From Adiantum capillus-veneris (taxonomy: Eukaryota > Streptophyta > Polypodiopsida > Polypodiales > Pteridaceae), in NCBI GenBank assembly GCA_014529385.2, contig CM043942.1:24857469-24921468 (forward strand): a stretch of DNA of 64,000 bases. The letters are read 5' to 3'. Every line of letters starts with the position of its first letter. The stretch's first letter is position 1. Positions 11,601-22,462 of the stretch are shown piece after piece. Under the pieces are notes generated by a model. That model had not been told where the DNA came from, searched no databases, and saw nothing but the letters and a program-made list of their open reading frames with translations. A program made the position numbers and the translations under genes.

Positions 11601-11815
11601 TGTTGGGATTAAAGCCCAAGTGGCCTCTTATGCGGATATGGCCGCCCGCCCGCCTAACTCACTTACCTCTAACTCTTTGTATATACTAACTTATACTTTG
11701 TGAATACTAAGGTATTGGGAGATAACCCTTCTAACAGTTCTCTGCGTACTGTACTGTGTAAGCTCAATGTGTGTGTGTGTGAGAGAGTCGACCCACGCTC
11801 CGCTCCGCGACTTCA
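11601..11815 (+). repeat. 3' LTR of copia-1
   Basis: This 215-bp copy of 6962-7176 shows roughly three substitutions by eye and is followed by the target duplication CGATC. Confidence 0.93.
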
Positions 11816-12082
11816 CGATCGGTGTACCTCTGTGCCAGAATTGGACAAGATTTGTTGTGTGCCTTCCTGATAGGATTCTAAACAAGTTTGTCTAAAGCAA
11901 CTACACCCAAAAACATCAAAAATCAAGGAAATCAGGCCACTGGGGTAAAACTAGCCTAACAGACCTAGAAAGTGCAAAATCTTGGCTTTTGGTGATCCAA
12001 ATGCAAAAAGACTTGGGGGATAGCCTTAAAACATCAGTGTCTACAAGCATGCCAAATTTGGTCTAATTTGGGCTCAGAACTA

Positions 12083-12094
12083 CGATCACGATCG
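12083..12094. repeat. Palindrome module, leader of G (variant)
   Basis: CGATCACGATCG is one base from the perfect palindrome, followed by GTGTACCT. Confidence 0.7.
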
Positions 12095-12525
12095 GTGTAC
12101 CTAAGTGCCAGATTTTGACCAGATTTCATATGTGGGATCCTCAGGTGTATACAAACATAAAATTCTAAAGGAGCTGGAGCCAGAAACCTCAAAATACCGA
12201 TCAAACCATCTAAATACAGATCCAAGTCAAAAACTGCTAAACTGACACAGAAATTGACTTTCAGTAAACCAAAACACACCAAAAATGGGAAGAAACTATA
12301 TAGAGGGATAGCCTATGCATAGGACAAGCCTAGGTATCTCTCATATCCCAAAACAAACACCAAAATCAAGTCAAACTGACAAATTCAGGAAAATAGACAC
12401 TTCCAACCAAGAACTGGTAAAAGCTTGACTTTTTGGAGTCTGAATACAAAAGTATCAGGAGGGTAGCCTTAAAATAGCCTAGTGAACAAGCTGGTGAAGT
12501 TTCATCAAATTTGGGCTCAGAACTA

Positions 12526-12537
12526 CGATCGCGATCG
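12526..12537. repeat. Palindrome module, leader of G (perfect)
   Basis: CGATCGCGATCG is a perfect 12-bp palindrome followed by GTGTACCTCTGTGCCAGA. The context is the same as at 12083. Confidence 0.75.
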
Positions 12538-12727
12538 GTGTACCTCTGTGCCAGATTTGACTCATTTTTTACCTGCTCATAAACCTAGACTATTTAAGAT
12601 ATCAGGAGTTGTCAAAACCCAAATTGGACATACTGTCAATAATCTGCAAGCAAATTGTGTTGAAGTCATTGTGAAATTGTTGAATCTGCTGACAGTTGGA
12701 ATGATACACTGATCTCATGGCCATCAA

Positions 12728-13974
12728 GTGTATTCATTTGCAAAAACCGATCAAGTAACAATCCATGTAGTCGCGAGAGTTGGAAGATCACTCCATTTCC
12801 AAGTAAGAGGTTTCGATTCAGTCGCGGTAAATTCCACTTTGTTCATGTTTTTGAGATCGAGAAAACAAATCAACAACCAACACCGAAATTTAGCGGATCA
12901 AGCAAGTGTTCTATCAACGGAGGAGAGTGTAAACCAAGGTGTAGTACGACCGTTAGAGCCGATCCCTGAAGAAAGTATTTCCGATACTTCTTCGGAGAGA
13001 TCTTACGAGTATTTCACGGAAAACTTGGGACATTTAAAACTAAACGAAAGAGAAAACATGGCAGCACGACCATCAGACCCTTCGACCACAAGCTATTGTT
13101 CATCAAGTATCAGTATAACAACAAGCAAGGTGCCAAGATCTACAAAGATGGTATGGACCGCTACTGTGTGAAAATAGAACATAGACCAAGTGAGTTCAAG
13201 GACTTAGTGCCTGTGAGCTATAGCGGAGATAGGTACCTAGATGACGAAGGTGTCATGTACTTGGTAGTCGTGAATCCTAACATTGTGGACAAGTGGCGAT
13301 TGATGGGCACGAAAGCCAAAGTAGATGAGGAACTTGAGGAGAAAGCACCAACAATGAGCTTCCCTAATGTGAGGTTAAGGTGAGAAAACGAAACTTTGAG
13401 AATCAACACAGACAATGTCTACGTGGGGTTATACAAGTATAATAACGGAGAGAAAGATCTCTATTATAGACGCGAGGAACCCTACGTCGATGAGTTGACA
13501 GAGCGGAAAAGACTTTATGTCTTCACCTACACAGAGGGATCAAAAACAAAAATCGCCTCATACGACAAATATGGAAGACGATACGCAGCAATCAATAAAA
13601 AGGAGTTGGAAGGATATACGTACTTTGGGGGACCACTCCATTATTATTATGTCACTCCAAGCCCACTGAGACCAGCACCTACAAGTGTCATGCCGGACCC
13701 GATGGCAACAGGTGGAGAGATGACTCATGTAGTTGATTCTTTCAGTCGACCTTAGTATTCTATGCCAAGCTCCATGGGAACATTACGCTCCAAAGAATCA
13801 ATGGCTACGAATCGAGGTAGTGCGGTTCCTATCTCTACACATACCGCAGTAGGTCGGACATTTGCAGTAGCACCATCACATTTGCCTTCTAGTAGTAGAT
13901 TCATGGCAGGGGAGCCAACGAGAGCAACCCACGACATCCATGATGTACGAGAACGATTAAGTCGAGACACATGA
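12728..13974 (+). pseudogene. N-terminal domain of G polyprotein, function unknown
   Basis: The frame opens at 12728, shifts by one base near 13080, and continues in one frame to 13974 with stops at 13381-13383 (TGA) and 13753-13755 (TAG). The product is about 400 residues ahead of the gag domain. It is rich in Tyr, Asp and Lys, with blocks such as KDGMDRYCVKIEHRP and EGYTYFGGPLHYYYV. I recognise no domain. The same frame runs on into gag at 13978 through one stop, so it was probably an N-terminal extension of gag. It ends in a Ser/Pro/Thr-rich linker. The ATG at 12728 is only the first in frame; MAARPSDP at 13058 is an alternative start. Confidence 0.6.
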
Positions 13975-13977
13975 GCA

Positions 13978-14625
13978 TTGAGATTTGTCGCAGACAATAG
14001 ACGGATAAGGCCATCCCAGGTAGCGAAGTGCATGCCAAAGAAGTATAGCGGATCAAGGGATCCATATGCCCATGTATCGCTCTTCAAGCAAGTCTTAAGA
14101 GCAGAGCAGATCACTGATTTCCATACTCAATATGAGGGATTCGGGCTAACCTTGGAAGGGACGGCCTTAACATGGTTTCAACCTTTGAACCCTGAAACTT
14201 GTCCAAATATTGAACATGTATTACGGGAGTTCGCGGATGAATTCTCAAAACGAGGTATAAAGCATAATACTGTATCACAGATATATGCTTTTAAACAAAA
14301 GAAGAACAAAAAAGTGAAGGAAGCATCCTTGAGATTCAAGCAATACATTGAGAGGTGCCCAGGGAGAGAATTACCGCAAGATGAGAGATTGTATGTGCTC
14401 TTCATTGAAGGACTTAGAAATGAAACCTTAAAAAAGGACCTTCACTTGAAAGCCTGTAGCACATTTGAACAGGTTACAAGGGAAGCGTTATGTCTTGTTG
14501 ATAACTACAAAGGATATGGGGAAGTTTCAGAGGATGCTGATTCAGTAACCAGTGGCTCTTCATCTATTAAGAGTGAACCCTCTACCAAGAAAGAGGCTCA
14601 GGCTCCTTTGATGCCGACAAGCTGA
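13978..14625 (+). pseudogene. gag: Gag capsid domain of element G
   Basis: This is a typical plant retrotransposon gag domain: PKKYSGSRDPYAHVSLFK, LTLEGTALTWFQPLNP, the region around FADEFSKRGIKHNTVSQIY, and FKQYIERCPGRELPQDERL. It forms the capsid-like shell in the cytoplasm. The frame continues that of the N-terminal domain after a TGA at 13972-13974, and it shifts at about 14620, where the nucleocapsid part starts in another frame. Length and order fit Ty3/gypsy gag. Confidence 0.9.
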
Positions 14626-14629
14626 CCAA

Positions 14630-15289
14630 ATGATAGAGGAAGTAACGAAGAGAATGCAGCAACATATGAGATCAAATCCGGGGATGAGACAGCCTCAGAT
14701 GAGGAAATGTGACATATGTGGGGGGGATCACCCAACGTCATGGTGCACACAACAGTCGAAAGCACCAGTTGTGAATGGACAAGTACTGAAATGGTGCGCC
14801 ATAGAGCAAAAATGGACAAACCATGGCATGGATGAGTGTTTTTACAACAAAAACTATGTGAGGGAAAGGCCGTATGGACCTCCAGCAGGACCACCCCAGC
14901 CACCTCCTCCAAGGTATCAAGTTGGGCCGAATGTGAATATGGTAGGGGCAGACAGGCCTCAACCTGTGTTGGGTCAACAACCTCCATTACCATAGGAAAA
15001 TAGGGCCATAATTAGGTACGCTCAACCTTACGAAGCATCACCAGGAACAAATAGTACACCTCAAATTTCATATTACGAGGAATCGAATGAGCCTTACATA
15101 ACTGAACCTCAACCACAGATGTACGCAGACGAAGCCTATCAAACGTGGGGAAATAACGAGGTATGGCACCACCAACGTATGTAGCACAACCTTCGAGGGA
15201 TCAATATTTGGTGGACAAAAGAATGCTAATCATTCATTGCGAACCAGAACTACAAACCGAGAGGATATCCTAATAGGGCGGGACAACCT
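14630..15289 (+). pseudogene. gag: Gag nucleocapsid part 1 of element G
   Basis: The frame holds CDICGGDHPTSWC, a compact C-x2-C-x3-H-x4-C knuckle, then a second Cys/His-containing stretch (WCAIEQKWTNHGMDEC) and a Pro-rich linker. A TAG at 14993-14995 interrupts it. The following stretch to 15289 still reads as a Pro/Gln/Tyr-rich linker with stops. It links gag to the classical knuckle downstream. Confidence 0.7.
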
Positions 15290-16255
15290 ATGGGACCACC
15301 TCCTCAAAATCAACCACCAATTCGACCGTGCTATAGCTGTGGAAGTTCAGATCATTGGGAGCATAATTGTCCTTTCAAAGGCAAAAGAGTGAAATTTTTT
15401 GGGTTTTGTGACGGTTGTGGTGTGAATCACATACTGCCCGATTGCCCAAGGAATCCGGACAACAAGGGAAAAACAACTATAAATATTGTGGGGGTGTTAC
15501 CAAGTGCAAGTAGTGGATCAGAAACCGAACCCATGATCCAAATCAATGCGGTAACCAGAGCCCAAGCCACGGACTTAGAGAAAACCAAGCCGTTGGAAGA
15601 AAAGGTCGACTTGCCAATACCCACAGAAAATGAGAGTTTATCTGTGAGAACACAATGGAAATCTTGGAAGGCGAAACGAGATAGAATGAAAACAAGAAAG
15701 ATGAAAACCCAAATCGCCATGCAAAATGAGTTACATGAAACGAAAGAGCAACTGAAACAAGAGAGAGATAGTAAAACTACTGAGGACAACAACAAGACGA
15801 GGAAAGCATCCTCAGGGGGATCAGTCTTGGTCGAGCAAGTGCTAGAGCCTTTAGATGCTCTATTACAAGCATATGAAGCGAGGCTAAAAGCAAACCAAAC
15901 CCTAGAACAGAGATGGTTGACTTATCCTCAACCAAAAGTGGAAACGAAGCGTTTGGAAATGTGTAAACACCTGATTGAAACAGCCCAGGCATTGATGGAA
16001 CCTAATGCGATTAGAATCCCAGAACAAGAAGTGTGGATTCACAAAGAGCGAGAAAAACTGAAGATCGATGAATCAGAACAAGTAAATGGACCCAGGCCTG
16101 AAACGATATTGTCATTGGATCACCGAGTGGTGCCGAACACCACTGATGATGCTAAGTCAATGACTATAATGCCAATTCTAGAAGTGCAAGAACCATGGCC
16201 ACAACACTTATGGAAAACCATTAGAAATAGAAAGAACGGAAGCGTGACGTTATAG
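15290..16255 (+). pseudogene. gag: Gag nucleocapsid part 2 and coiled-coil linker of G
   Basis: An open frame of 321 codons starts with the classical knuckle CYSCGSSDHWEHNC (C-x2-C-x4-H-x4-C) and a second one, CDGCGVNHILPDC (C-x2-C-x3-H-x4-C). With the motif near 14706 that makes three knuckles. After them come about 250 residues rich in Lys, Glu and Gln with heptad-like spacing (residues 100-240), probably coiled coil. This linker between gag and protease has no family match that I recognise. It ends in TAG at 16253-16255, and the frame continues beyond it. Confidence 0.7.
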
Positions 16256-17155
16256 TCTGCACCAATTCCTGAGGTTAACATGGATAACGAATTTTCTCCA
16301 TGAGATATACAATCGTTGTATGGAGATGCAAGAACGGAGGTTTCGATGGAAAGCAAAGCTCAATGCCTGAAAACCCTGCCTTCATTTATAGGTGAACACG
16401 AGGAAAAATCGGAGATAAGATTAGTTCCATCCTAGATGAGAACTATTCCACAAATGATTGACTCAAAAAGTCTTCAAGAGATGCTGTCGACACCTGTAAC
16501 ATGCACAATCACCCTGTCAAAACTCTTGAGAGTCAGACCACACTTATGGGTAGACATTGGGAAACATTTGGAGAACAAAGGAATAAAGATTTCTCTTCAG
16601 ACAAACCCTACGGTAGAAGAAAACAAACGAAAAGGTCAACCCAAAGCCCAACCTGTGCCCATAAACAAGGTCGGAGATTACTGTGAAGGTGAGGAACGTA
16701 ATACAACCTTACCTGTTGAATATCAGGATAAAAAGACGATAGCTATCCTGAACAGTGGAGCGGGAGTTGCGATTGCCACAAAGAAAATCTAGGATAAATG
16801 GGGCCGTCCAGCTCTCAAAAAGACGAGAATGAAACTGCAACTCGCAGATGGGTATGTAGAGAGACTATTGGGAATCCTGGACCAAATAGTTGTAACTTCG
16901 TGTGGAATTAACTATGAGCACACCTTTGCCGTGGTAGATTTTGGGAAAACGAACAACTTTGACATTATTTTGGGGCTACCTTTTATGCATCAACTCAAAA
17001 TGATACAAGATTGGGGGTACGACCAAATTTACCTAAGGCATGAGGAACTAATAACGAAAATCAAAATGAAGGATCACAGCTATAGAGACGTTGCAGAAAC
17101 ACCAGTGCAAGAATTTGATTCAACCACCGTGAACGGAAAAGAAATACCTGCGTAG
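16256..17155 (+). pseudogene. Protease 1 of element G (upstream of RT)
   Basis: This continues the previous frame with stops at 16301, 16433, 16790 and 17153. The retropepsin signature is AILNSGAGVAIATKK, where Asn takes the place of the catalytic Asp (a single G-to-A change would explain it). The partner block is FDIILGLPFMHQLKMIQDW. The flanking LQLADG block is also normal. The position directly upstream of RT is the usual one. The altered active site means this copy could not cleave. Confidence 0.8.
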
Positions 17156-17913
17156 TTACAAACAAAAACACATGTCTGGATGTGTGGAGTATCTGATTGT
17201 GGAGACTTAATAAAAGAGGAATGTGTATTGGAAAGGTCCGTAGAAGACGAGGCTTATCTCCTAGAACCTTTCCCTGAACATTTATTTGAGCCAGTTGGGT
17301 GGACTCAAATATTGTCAACCTTGGATGTATGTGTTAACAAATGCACGCCTATAAAATTTTGTGACGATGAAGGATACGACCTAGTAACGTTGCAAATGGC
17401 TAGCGTCATCCTTGAGTCAGGATGAGAGAGCGAGGAACAAGAAGAACCACTACGTGAGACTGAGTGTAAAAGAATAGTTGATGAGATATCTACAGTGGAC
17501 GATAGGAATCGAACAGAGGACGAATTCACAGATTCACTAAGCGATGACCTTCCATCACTGGGTGATGAAATCCAAATGATAGATGCTAATGACAAAAGGT
17601 CAAGTGGATTAGAGACGAATAAGAAGTATATGTCGAGACCGTACAGATTTTACGAGTTTCCTAACCAAAAACCTAGTCAACAAGAGCGGTATAGATCAAA
17701 GAGAACAAGGAAATCAAGAGCGAATAGGCATAAACCCATGTCTCTTATCAATGACAAAACAGAATATCTAATCCTTGTAAAAGCTGACGATGTTTCAAAG
17801 ACAAGGTCACTGGCCGGTTTATCAAAACTAAACCATGGGAAAACAACAAGAAGAACAAGTGCGAAAAGCAAACGATTGAGACACATAAGGACGGGAAAAC
17901 AGGGTCTAGAATG
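17156..17913 (+). pseudogene. Linker between protease 1 and RT of G
   Basis: Frames 17180-17425 and 17495-17914 (same frame, one TGA at 17423) encode first an acidic stretch and then a strongly basic one rich in Arg, Lys and Ser. No domain was recognised. Such linkers between protease and RT are common in plant Ty3/gypsy elements. The frame shifts at about 17910 into RT. Confidence 0.55.
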
Positions 17914-19640
17914 ACCAAAACAAAGAGGAAAACAGAGTACAATAAACTCAAACGGACTCTCAAAGACATATGGACAACTGAAATGGAAACAGATGAGGAC
18001 ACGAATTCTAACAAGATGGATGTGCCGTCCCATTATAAGAAGTATACCATACAAGATAGGAAATTCATAGTGCAACAACCGATGAGGGAAATGAAGGAAC
18101 CTGGTACATCATACGACGGTCCTAAAAAAGTCAAACAAATAGATCTAGCGGAGCTAGGAGAAGATCCAAAACCTTCATATATTTCCACCGATCTTACTCA
18201 AGAAGAGGAAAAACTTTTGATAACTACTCTTAAACAGTATAGAGATGTGTTTGCATGGTCATACAAAGATCTTAAGGGGGTGGATCCAAGTATCTGTCAA
18301 CACACAATACCCCTTAAGAATGATGCCAAACCAAGCAGACAACGTCCTTATACTTACAATGAGACGTTTGCAAGGAAGATCAAGGAGGAGATAGATAAGC
18401 TCAAAGAGGCAAAGTTTATTTACGAAATTGAGCACACTGACTGGGTTTCACCGATTGTGGTGGTCCCAAAGAACAATGGAAAGTTGAGAGTGTGCGTCAA
18501 TCTCAAGAAAGTAAACGCTACTACAATTCAGAATAACTATCCCCTATCCATTACTGATCATGTAATAGAAAGAGTGGCAGGAAAATAATCTTACAGTTTC
18601 TTAGATAGCTTTTCAGGCTACAACCAACTCGCAATAAAGCCAGAGGATCAGCACAAGACGGCTTTAGCAACTGAATGGGGCATTTTTGCATTCAAGGTAA
18701 TGGCTTTTGGCTTAACGAATGCACCAGCCACATTCCAGAGGCTGATGGGTCATGCTTTTAAAGAATATCTAAGACAGTTCTTAGAAATTTACATGGATGA
18801 CTTGTGCGTTCACTCTCTTGTAAGATTGGAGCACATAGAGCACCTTGACCAAAGTGTTCGAAAAATGCATACTATATCGGATTTTCCTGAATCCGGAGAA
18901 ATGTGTCTTCATGGTAAGACAAGGCAAAATATTGGGACATATAGTGTCCAAAAACGGTATTTCGACAGACATGGAGAAGATCAACGTAATTGTGATCTAC
19001 CACGACCAGAAAAGGTAAAGGAGGTACAGGAATTTATGGGCCATTGTGGATATTATCGCAGATTTATCTACTCATACGCTATAATTACAAAACCACTTTA
19101 CGCGTTGATAACTAAATTTGAGTGGACAAATGAGTGCGAGAAAGCTTTTCAAACTTTGAAGAAAAGATTGATATCCGCTCCAATTTTGAATGCCCCGGAT
19201 TGGAAAAAGATATTCCACGTCCACGTAGATGCATCAACATTTTCTATAGGATGCATACTTGCACAACCTGGAGAAAACAACATGGATTTTCCAATCAGTT
19301 ACTCCAGTAGACAACTAATCATCACAGAGAAGAATTACACAACAACTGAAAGGGAGGTTTTGGGTATGATCTATGCTGTGAAAAAGTTTAGACATTACCT
19401 ACTTTCCAATGAATTTGTATTCTTCATTGATCACCAAGCACTGCTGTACTTGGTAAACAAACCTTGCAGTACGGGGCGGATTGTACGATGGTTCATCATA
19501 CTGCTTGAGTTTGACTTCATGGTTGTAGTCAAAAAAGGAACTACACACCAAAGAGCGGATCATTTATCTAGAATGGTGCATGGAGAAAACCCTGTAGGAG
19601 TTGATGATGATTTTCCAGATGCATATCTCTTCAACATAGA
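17911..19640 (+). pseudogene. pol: Reverse transcriptase and RNase H of element G
   Basis: The frame opens at 17911 with the pre-RT block (KQYRDVFAWSYKDLKGV), then EAKFIYEIEHTDWVSPIVVV, LRVCVNLKKVN, a TAA at 18586-18588, AFGLTNAPATFQR and the catalytic box YMDDL (near 18793). RNase H follows with HVHVDASTFSIGCILAQ, TTTEREVLGMIYAVKKFRHYL and ending HQRADHLSR. Between about 18853 and 18992 the frame is shifted and then returns through a second, opposite single-base indel, so the ORF stays open but the RT residues there are wrong. No second RNase H follows, unlike Tat copy A. Confidence 0.92.
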
Positions 19641-20355
19641 AATGGCTCCAAAAAGGAGCGAGGATGTAATTCCTTTGTTAACTATTGGGTCATTGAATTT
19701 GACAAGACAACCATCTACCATTGCAACATCTAGATCATTGGTAATGCTGGCTGGAAGGCTATACAAACATGGATTGTATCAAATCCTTAGGCTTTGTGTC
19801 GAATCAAGTGAACAGGACTTGTATCTACACCAGTCTCATGTGCAAACCACGGGGATTCACAATGGGCATGCACACACGTATCAAAGATTGATGAGAATGG
19901 GTGTATATTGGCCGAAAATGCAACAAAGTGTTCATATGCATATCAAATCATGTGATATCTGCACTTTTCAAAAGCCGATAGAACACGCGACTCTATTCAA
20001 ATTATCTGTAGTACCCCGATGGAGTAACTACATTGTTGAATACCTCACCACCGGGATACTACTTGAAGGGATGAGTAGATCACGTATCAAAACAATCACG
20101 AAAGAGGCAGAAAACTATGTATTGATTGAGGACAATCTTTACAAGAGGGGAAAAGACAATCAATTGAGAATGTGTGCGACAGAAGAGGAATACATTCCTA
20201 TCTTAGAGCAAGCACATGGCGGACAAACTGGAGGACATTTCTCAGCTGACAAAATGGCCAAAGCAATTCTTATTGCTGGCATATGGTGGCCTACACTATT
20301 CATGGATGCTGAAGAGTTTGTGAAGCGATGTGACAATTACCAGAGGAATTCCTAG
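19641..20355 (+). pseudogene. pol: Two successive H2C2 integrase zinc modules of G
   Basis: After RNase H the frame holds one H2C2-type module (LYKHG near 19762, QSHVQTTGIHNGHAH, VYWPKMQQ, SCDIC near 19950), a short linker with WSNYIVEYLTTG, and a second module (LYKRG near 20137, QAHGGQTGGHF, IWWPTLF, RCDNYQ near 20326). The second module occupies the standard pre-integrase position; its last Cys is Tyr. Both modules keep the two His, so the doubling is seen directly. The frame ends at 20353-20355 and the core continues in another frame. Whether the first module was structural or a decayed duplicate cannot be told here. Confidence 0.8.
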
Positions 20356-21354
20356 AGCACAAGATGACATGCCCTTGAGGCCAATGATGGGGGCAAGAGC
20401 GTTTACAAAATGGGGAATAGATTTTGTAGGACCAATTGCGCCTCCTGGATATAAAACGCACGCTCAATACATTATTGTGGCAACATATTACCTAACAAAG
20501 TGGGTTGAAGCAAAAGCAACAACCAAAAATGATGCAAAAACGACAGCATAATTTTTGTATGAGAATATTTTTACCAGGTATGGCTTACCAATAGAGATAG
20601 TGAGCGATAGAGAGACTCATTTCGTCAATGAAGTGATCAAATTCCTATTGGATGAATTCATGGTAATTCACAAGAAGTCAGCTCCCTATCATCCACAAGC
20701 TAACGGCCAAGCAGAAAGTACAAACAAGATTTTGGTGACAATTCTCACGAGAGCCGACTGGGATCAGAAGCTACATTCAGCTTTGTAGGCATATAGAGTA
20801 GCGTACAAAACCTGAATCGGAACGACTCCGTTCAACATGGTTTATGGAATTCAAGCGATTTTTCCACTTGAATTTCTTATCCCCACACTTCGGGTAGCTA
20901 AAGATTTAGAATGGACGGACCATGAATTATCCAATCAAATAGATATCGTGGAAAAACTGGATGAAACTAGATTGAGAGCAGTTGCATCAATCTACACACA
21001 AAAACGAAACATGAAATCGTTCTTTGACCAACATGCTATCAGCAAGGAATTTGCTACAGGGGATTACGTCTTAATTTATACCCTGAAACAACATTCCCGC
21101 AACTAAAAAAGCGAGGCAATGGACCCTATGTGATTCATGACATATCATCTAGTGGTGCCATTAAGCTTGCGACATTAGAGGGAGAGGAGATGCCTAATTG
21201 GATTAGTGGCTGCAGATTAAAGAAGTACAACCTACCACTAACCTCCGAGATGCTTGCCAAAATCCACGTTGCGAAGGAGCGCAAGAACAAAGAAAATGAG
21301 ACAAAGACTCAAGCACATGAGGAGGCCAGAATTAGGATTTTAAAACGAAAATAG
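20330..21354 (+). pseudogene. pol: Integrase catalytic core and C-terminal domain of G
   Basis: Frame 20330-20788 gives WGIDFVGPIAPPG (first Asp), YGLPIEIVSDRETHF (second Asp) and YHPQANGQAESTNK (Glu), the complete D,D-E set, with a TAA at 20549-20551. Stops at 20786-20788 and 20813-20815 follow, then the FNMVYGIQAIFPLEF block. A frameshift near 21105 leads to the GPY/F-type end (GPYVIHDISSSGAIKLATLEG). There is no chromodomain. The frame then runs on past a TAG at 21352-21354 into the second protease. Confidence 0.9.
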
Positions 21355-21912
21355 AAATTACAACAACCAAGACTTCCTCAACCAGCAGATACGGGTCAGA
21401 TTCCTCTTTCTATAATTCACACTAACGAGCAATGGGAAACAAGAATTGATGTTCGCATCAATGTTAAACTTCCGAATGGCAGATATCAATGAGCATTAAT
21501 CGACACAGGGGCAAGAGTCAATGTGGTCAACTTCTCAACTTACAAGATACTTACCGACGAACCCCTAGTGCAATCCACACGAGATTTACAACCCGCAAAC
21601 GGGGCAACAATGCCAACATTGGGGATAGCAAACTTACCAATCAATATTGATGGAAATAGTTATCCTCATCAATTTTTCATAATGAAAGACGGAGAAATCA
21701 AAGAATCACTATATTTGGAAGTTCCATGGATGAGAACGTACAATGCAGTTACTGAATGGTCAGAACATGCGCTGATGTACACACACAACTCTAACACGTA
21801 CATGACTCCATTCACTAAAACAGATCACTCGTACCCGATTATCCCCGTCGACAAAAAGCAATTAGCTCATCAACCAGAAACACCGAAAACGGTTGTCAGA
21901 AAGTTTGGATAA
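21355..21912 (+). pseudogene. Protease 2 of element G (downstream of integrase)
   Basis: The frame is the same as the integrase C-terminal part. After a linker it reads a beta-rich stretch around RIDVRINVKLPNGRY, a TGA at 21490-21492, then ALIDTGARVNVVNFSTYK, a normal retropepsin active site with catalytic Asp, and later YLEVPWMRTYNAVTEW, which matches the second conserved block (usually LGxPWL). Spacing is normal for a single-domain protease. A protease after integrase is not the usual Ty3/gypsy order, and G already has one before RT. A Gly-poor first half of the second block (LEVPW) weakens it a little. Confidence 0.75.
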
Positions 21913-22448
21913 AGAAAACCGTCATGCAGAACAAACAGAGACAGATATGGCTACCCAAGGCACAACTCTTGACGAAAGCAACACCATATCAAAGACCTTC
22001 AAGAGCTAATCCAGAGTGGAAATGGCAACAAAAGCTGGAGACAACAAAACATTCAGGGACAAAGATCAAACGGCAACCAAAAAGTCAACATAGCAAGCCT
22101 GAACTAACAAATAGGCAATGGAAACCTAAGAAAATTCAGGAACCTACATCAAAATCGGCAAATATGGAAAAAATTGAATACAAATGGGTTCCAAAAATAG
22201 TTGCCATCAAAACACCAACAATCAAGGAGAGAGCAATTGAATTGTAAGCTCTTTTGTTCCATAAACAGTTAGCCTTGCCATCCAAAGCCACTGAAAATTA
22301 CATTCAGTCCCCGCATCTTGCACAACACTTTGTTACCCGATGCATTATCTCAAACATGACGATAGGGCCACATTACACGGCCGTGCATACACACAGATTT
22401 CAAAACCCATGCACATGCACACAACCTTCGTCTGGGACGACTCAGTTT
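21913..22448 (+). pseudogene. Basic tail after protease 2 of G
   Basis: After a frameshift at about 21912, 21924-22247 encodes a very basic stretch with a repeated short motif built around Trp-x-x-Lys: QIWLPK, EWKWQQK, RQWKPKK, YKWVPK. Frame 22254-22496 follows, Thr/His-rich and unrecognised. No conserved domain is visible; the charge suggests nucleic-acid binding, which is inference. It ends at the internal polypurine tract. Confidence 0.5.
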
Positions 22449-22462
22449 AGGAAGGGGGGAGT
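22449..22462 (+). other. Internal polypurine tract of G
   Basis: AGGAAGGGGGGAGT is identical over 14 bases to the 3' polypurine tract at 28150-28163. It lies 5.7 kb upstream of it, just after the pol region. Confidence 0.75.

Larger units (their letters stand above)
6962..11815 (+). mobile_element. Copia-1: nearly complete Ty1/copia element (Tork/Tnt1-like)
   Basis: Two 215-bp LTRs (6962-7176 and 11601-11815) flank one gag-pol gene, with the duplication CGATC at 6957-6961 and 11816-11820. PBS and polypurine tract are both present. The two LTRs differ at about three positions by eye, so insertion was fairly recent. It lies in the leader of G in the same orientation. The integrase and RT style resembles Tork/Tnt1-type elements; lineage is inferred from motifs only. 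Confidence 0.93.
11821..12727 (+). other. Leader of element G, second part
   Basis: This is A-rich non-coding sequence that continues the leader after copia-1. It contains the second half of the split palindrome module and two more modules (12083-12094 and 12526-12537), each in a wider similar context with GGCTCAGAACTACGATC before and GTGCCAGA after. No convincing reading frame was seen. Confidence 0.6.

Noticed and set aside
15427-15795. Hydrophobic minus-strand frame of 122 codons, looking like a membrane protein
   Set aside because: It is the antisense of the Lys/Glu-rich gag linker of G, which reads as hydrophobic and Ser-rich by composition alone.
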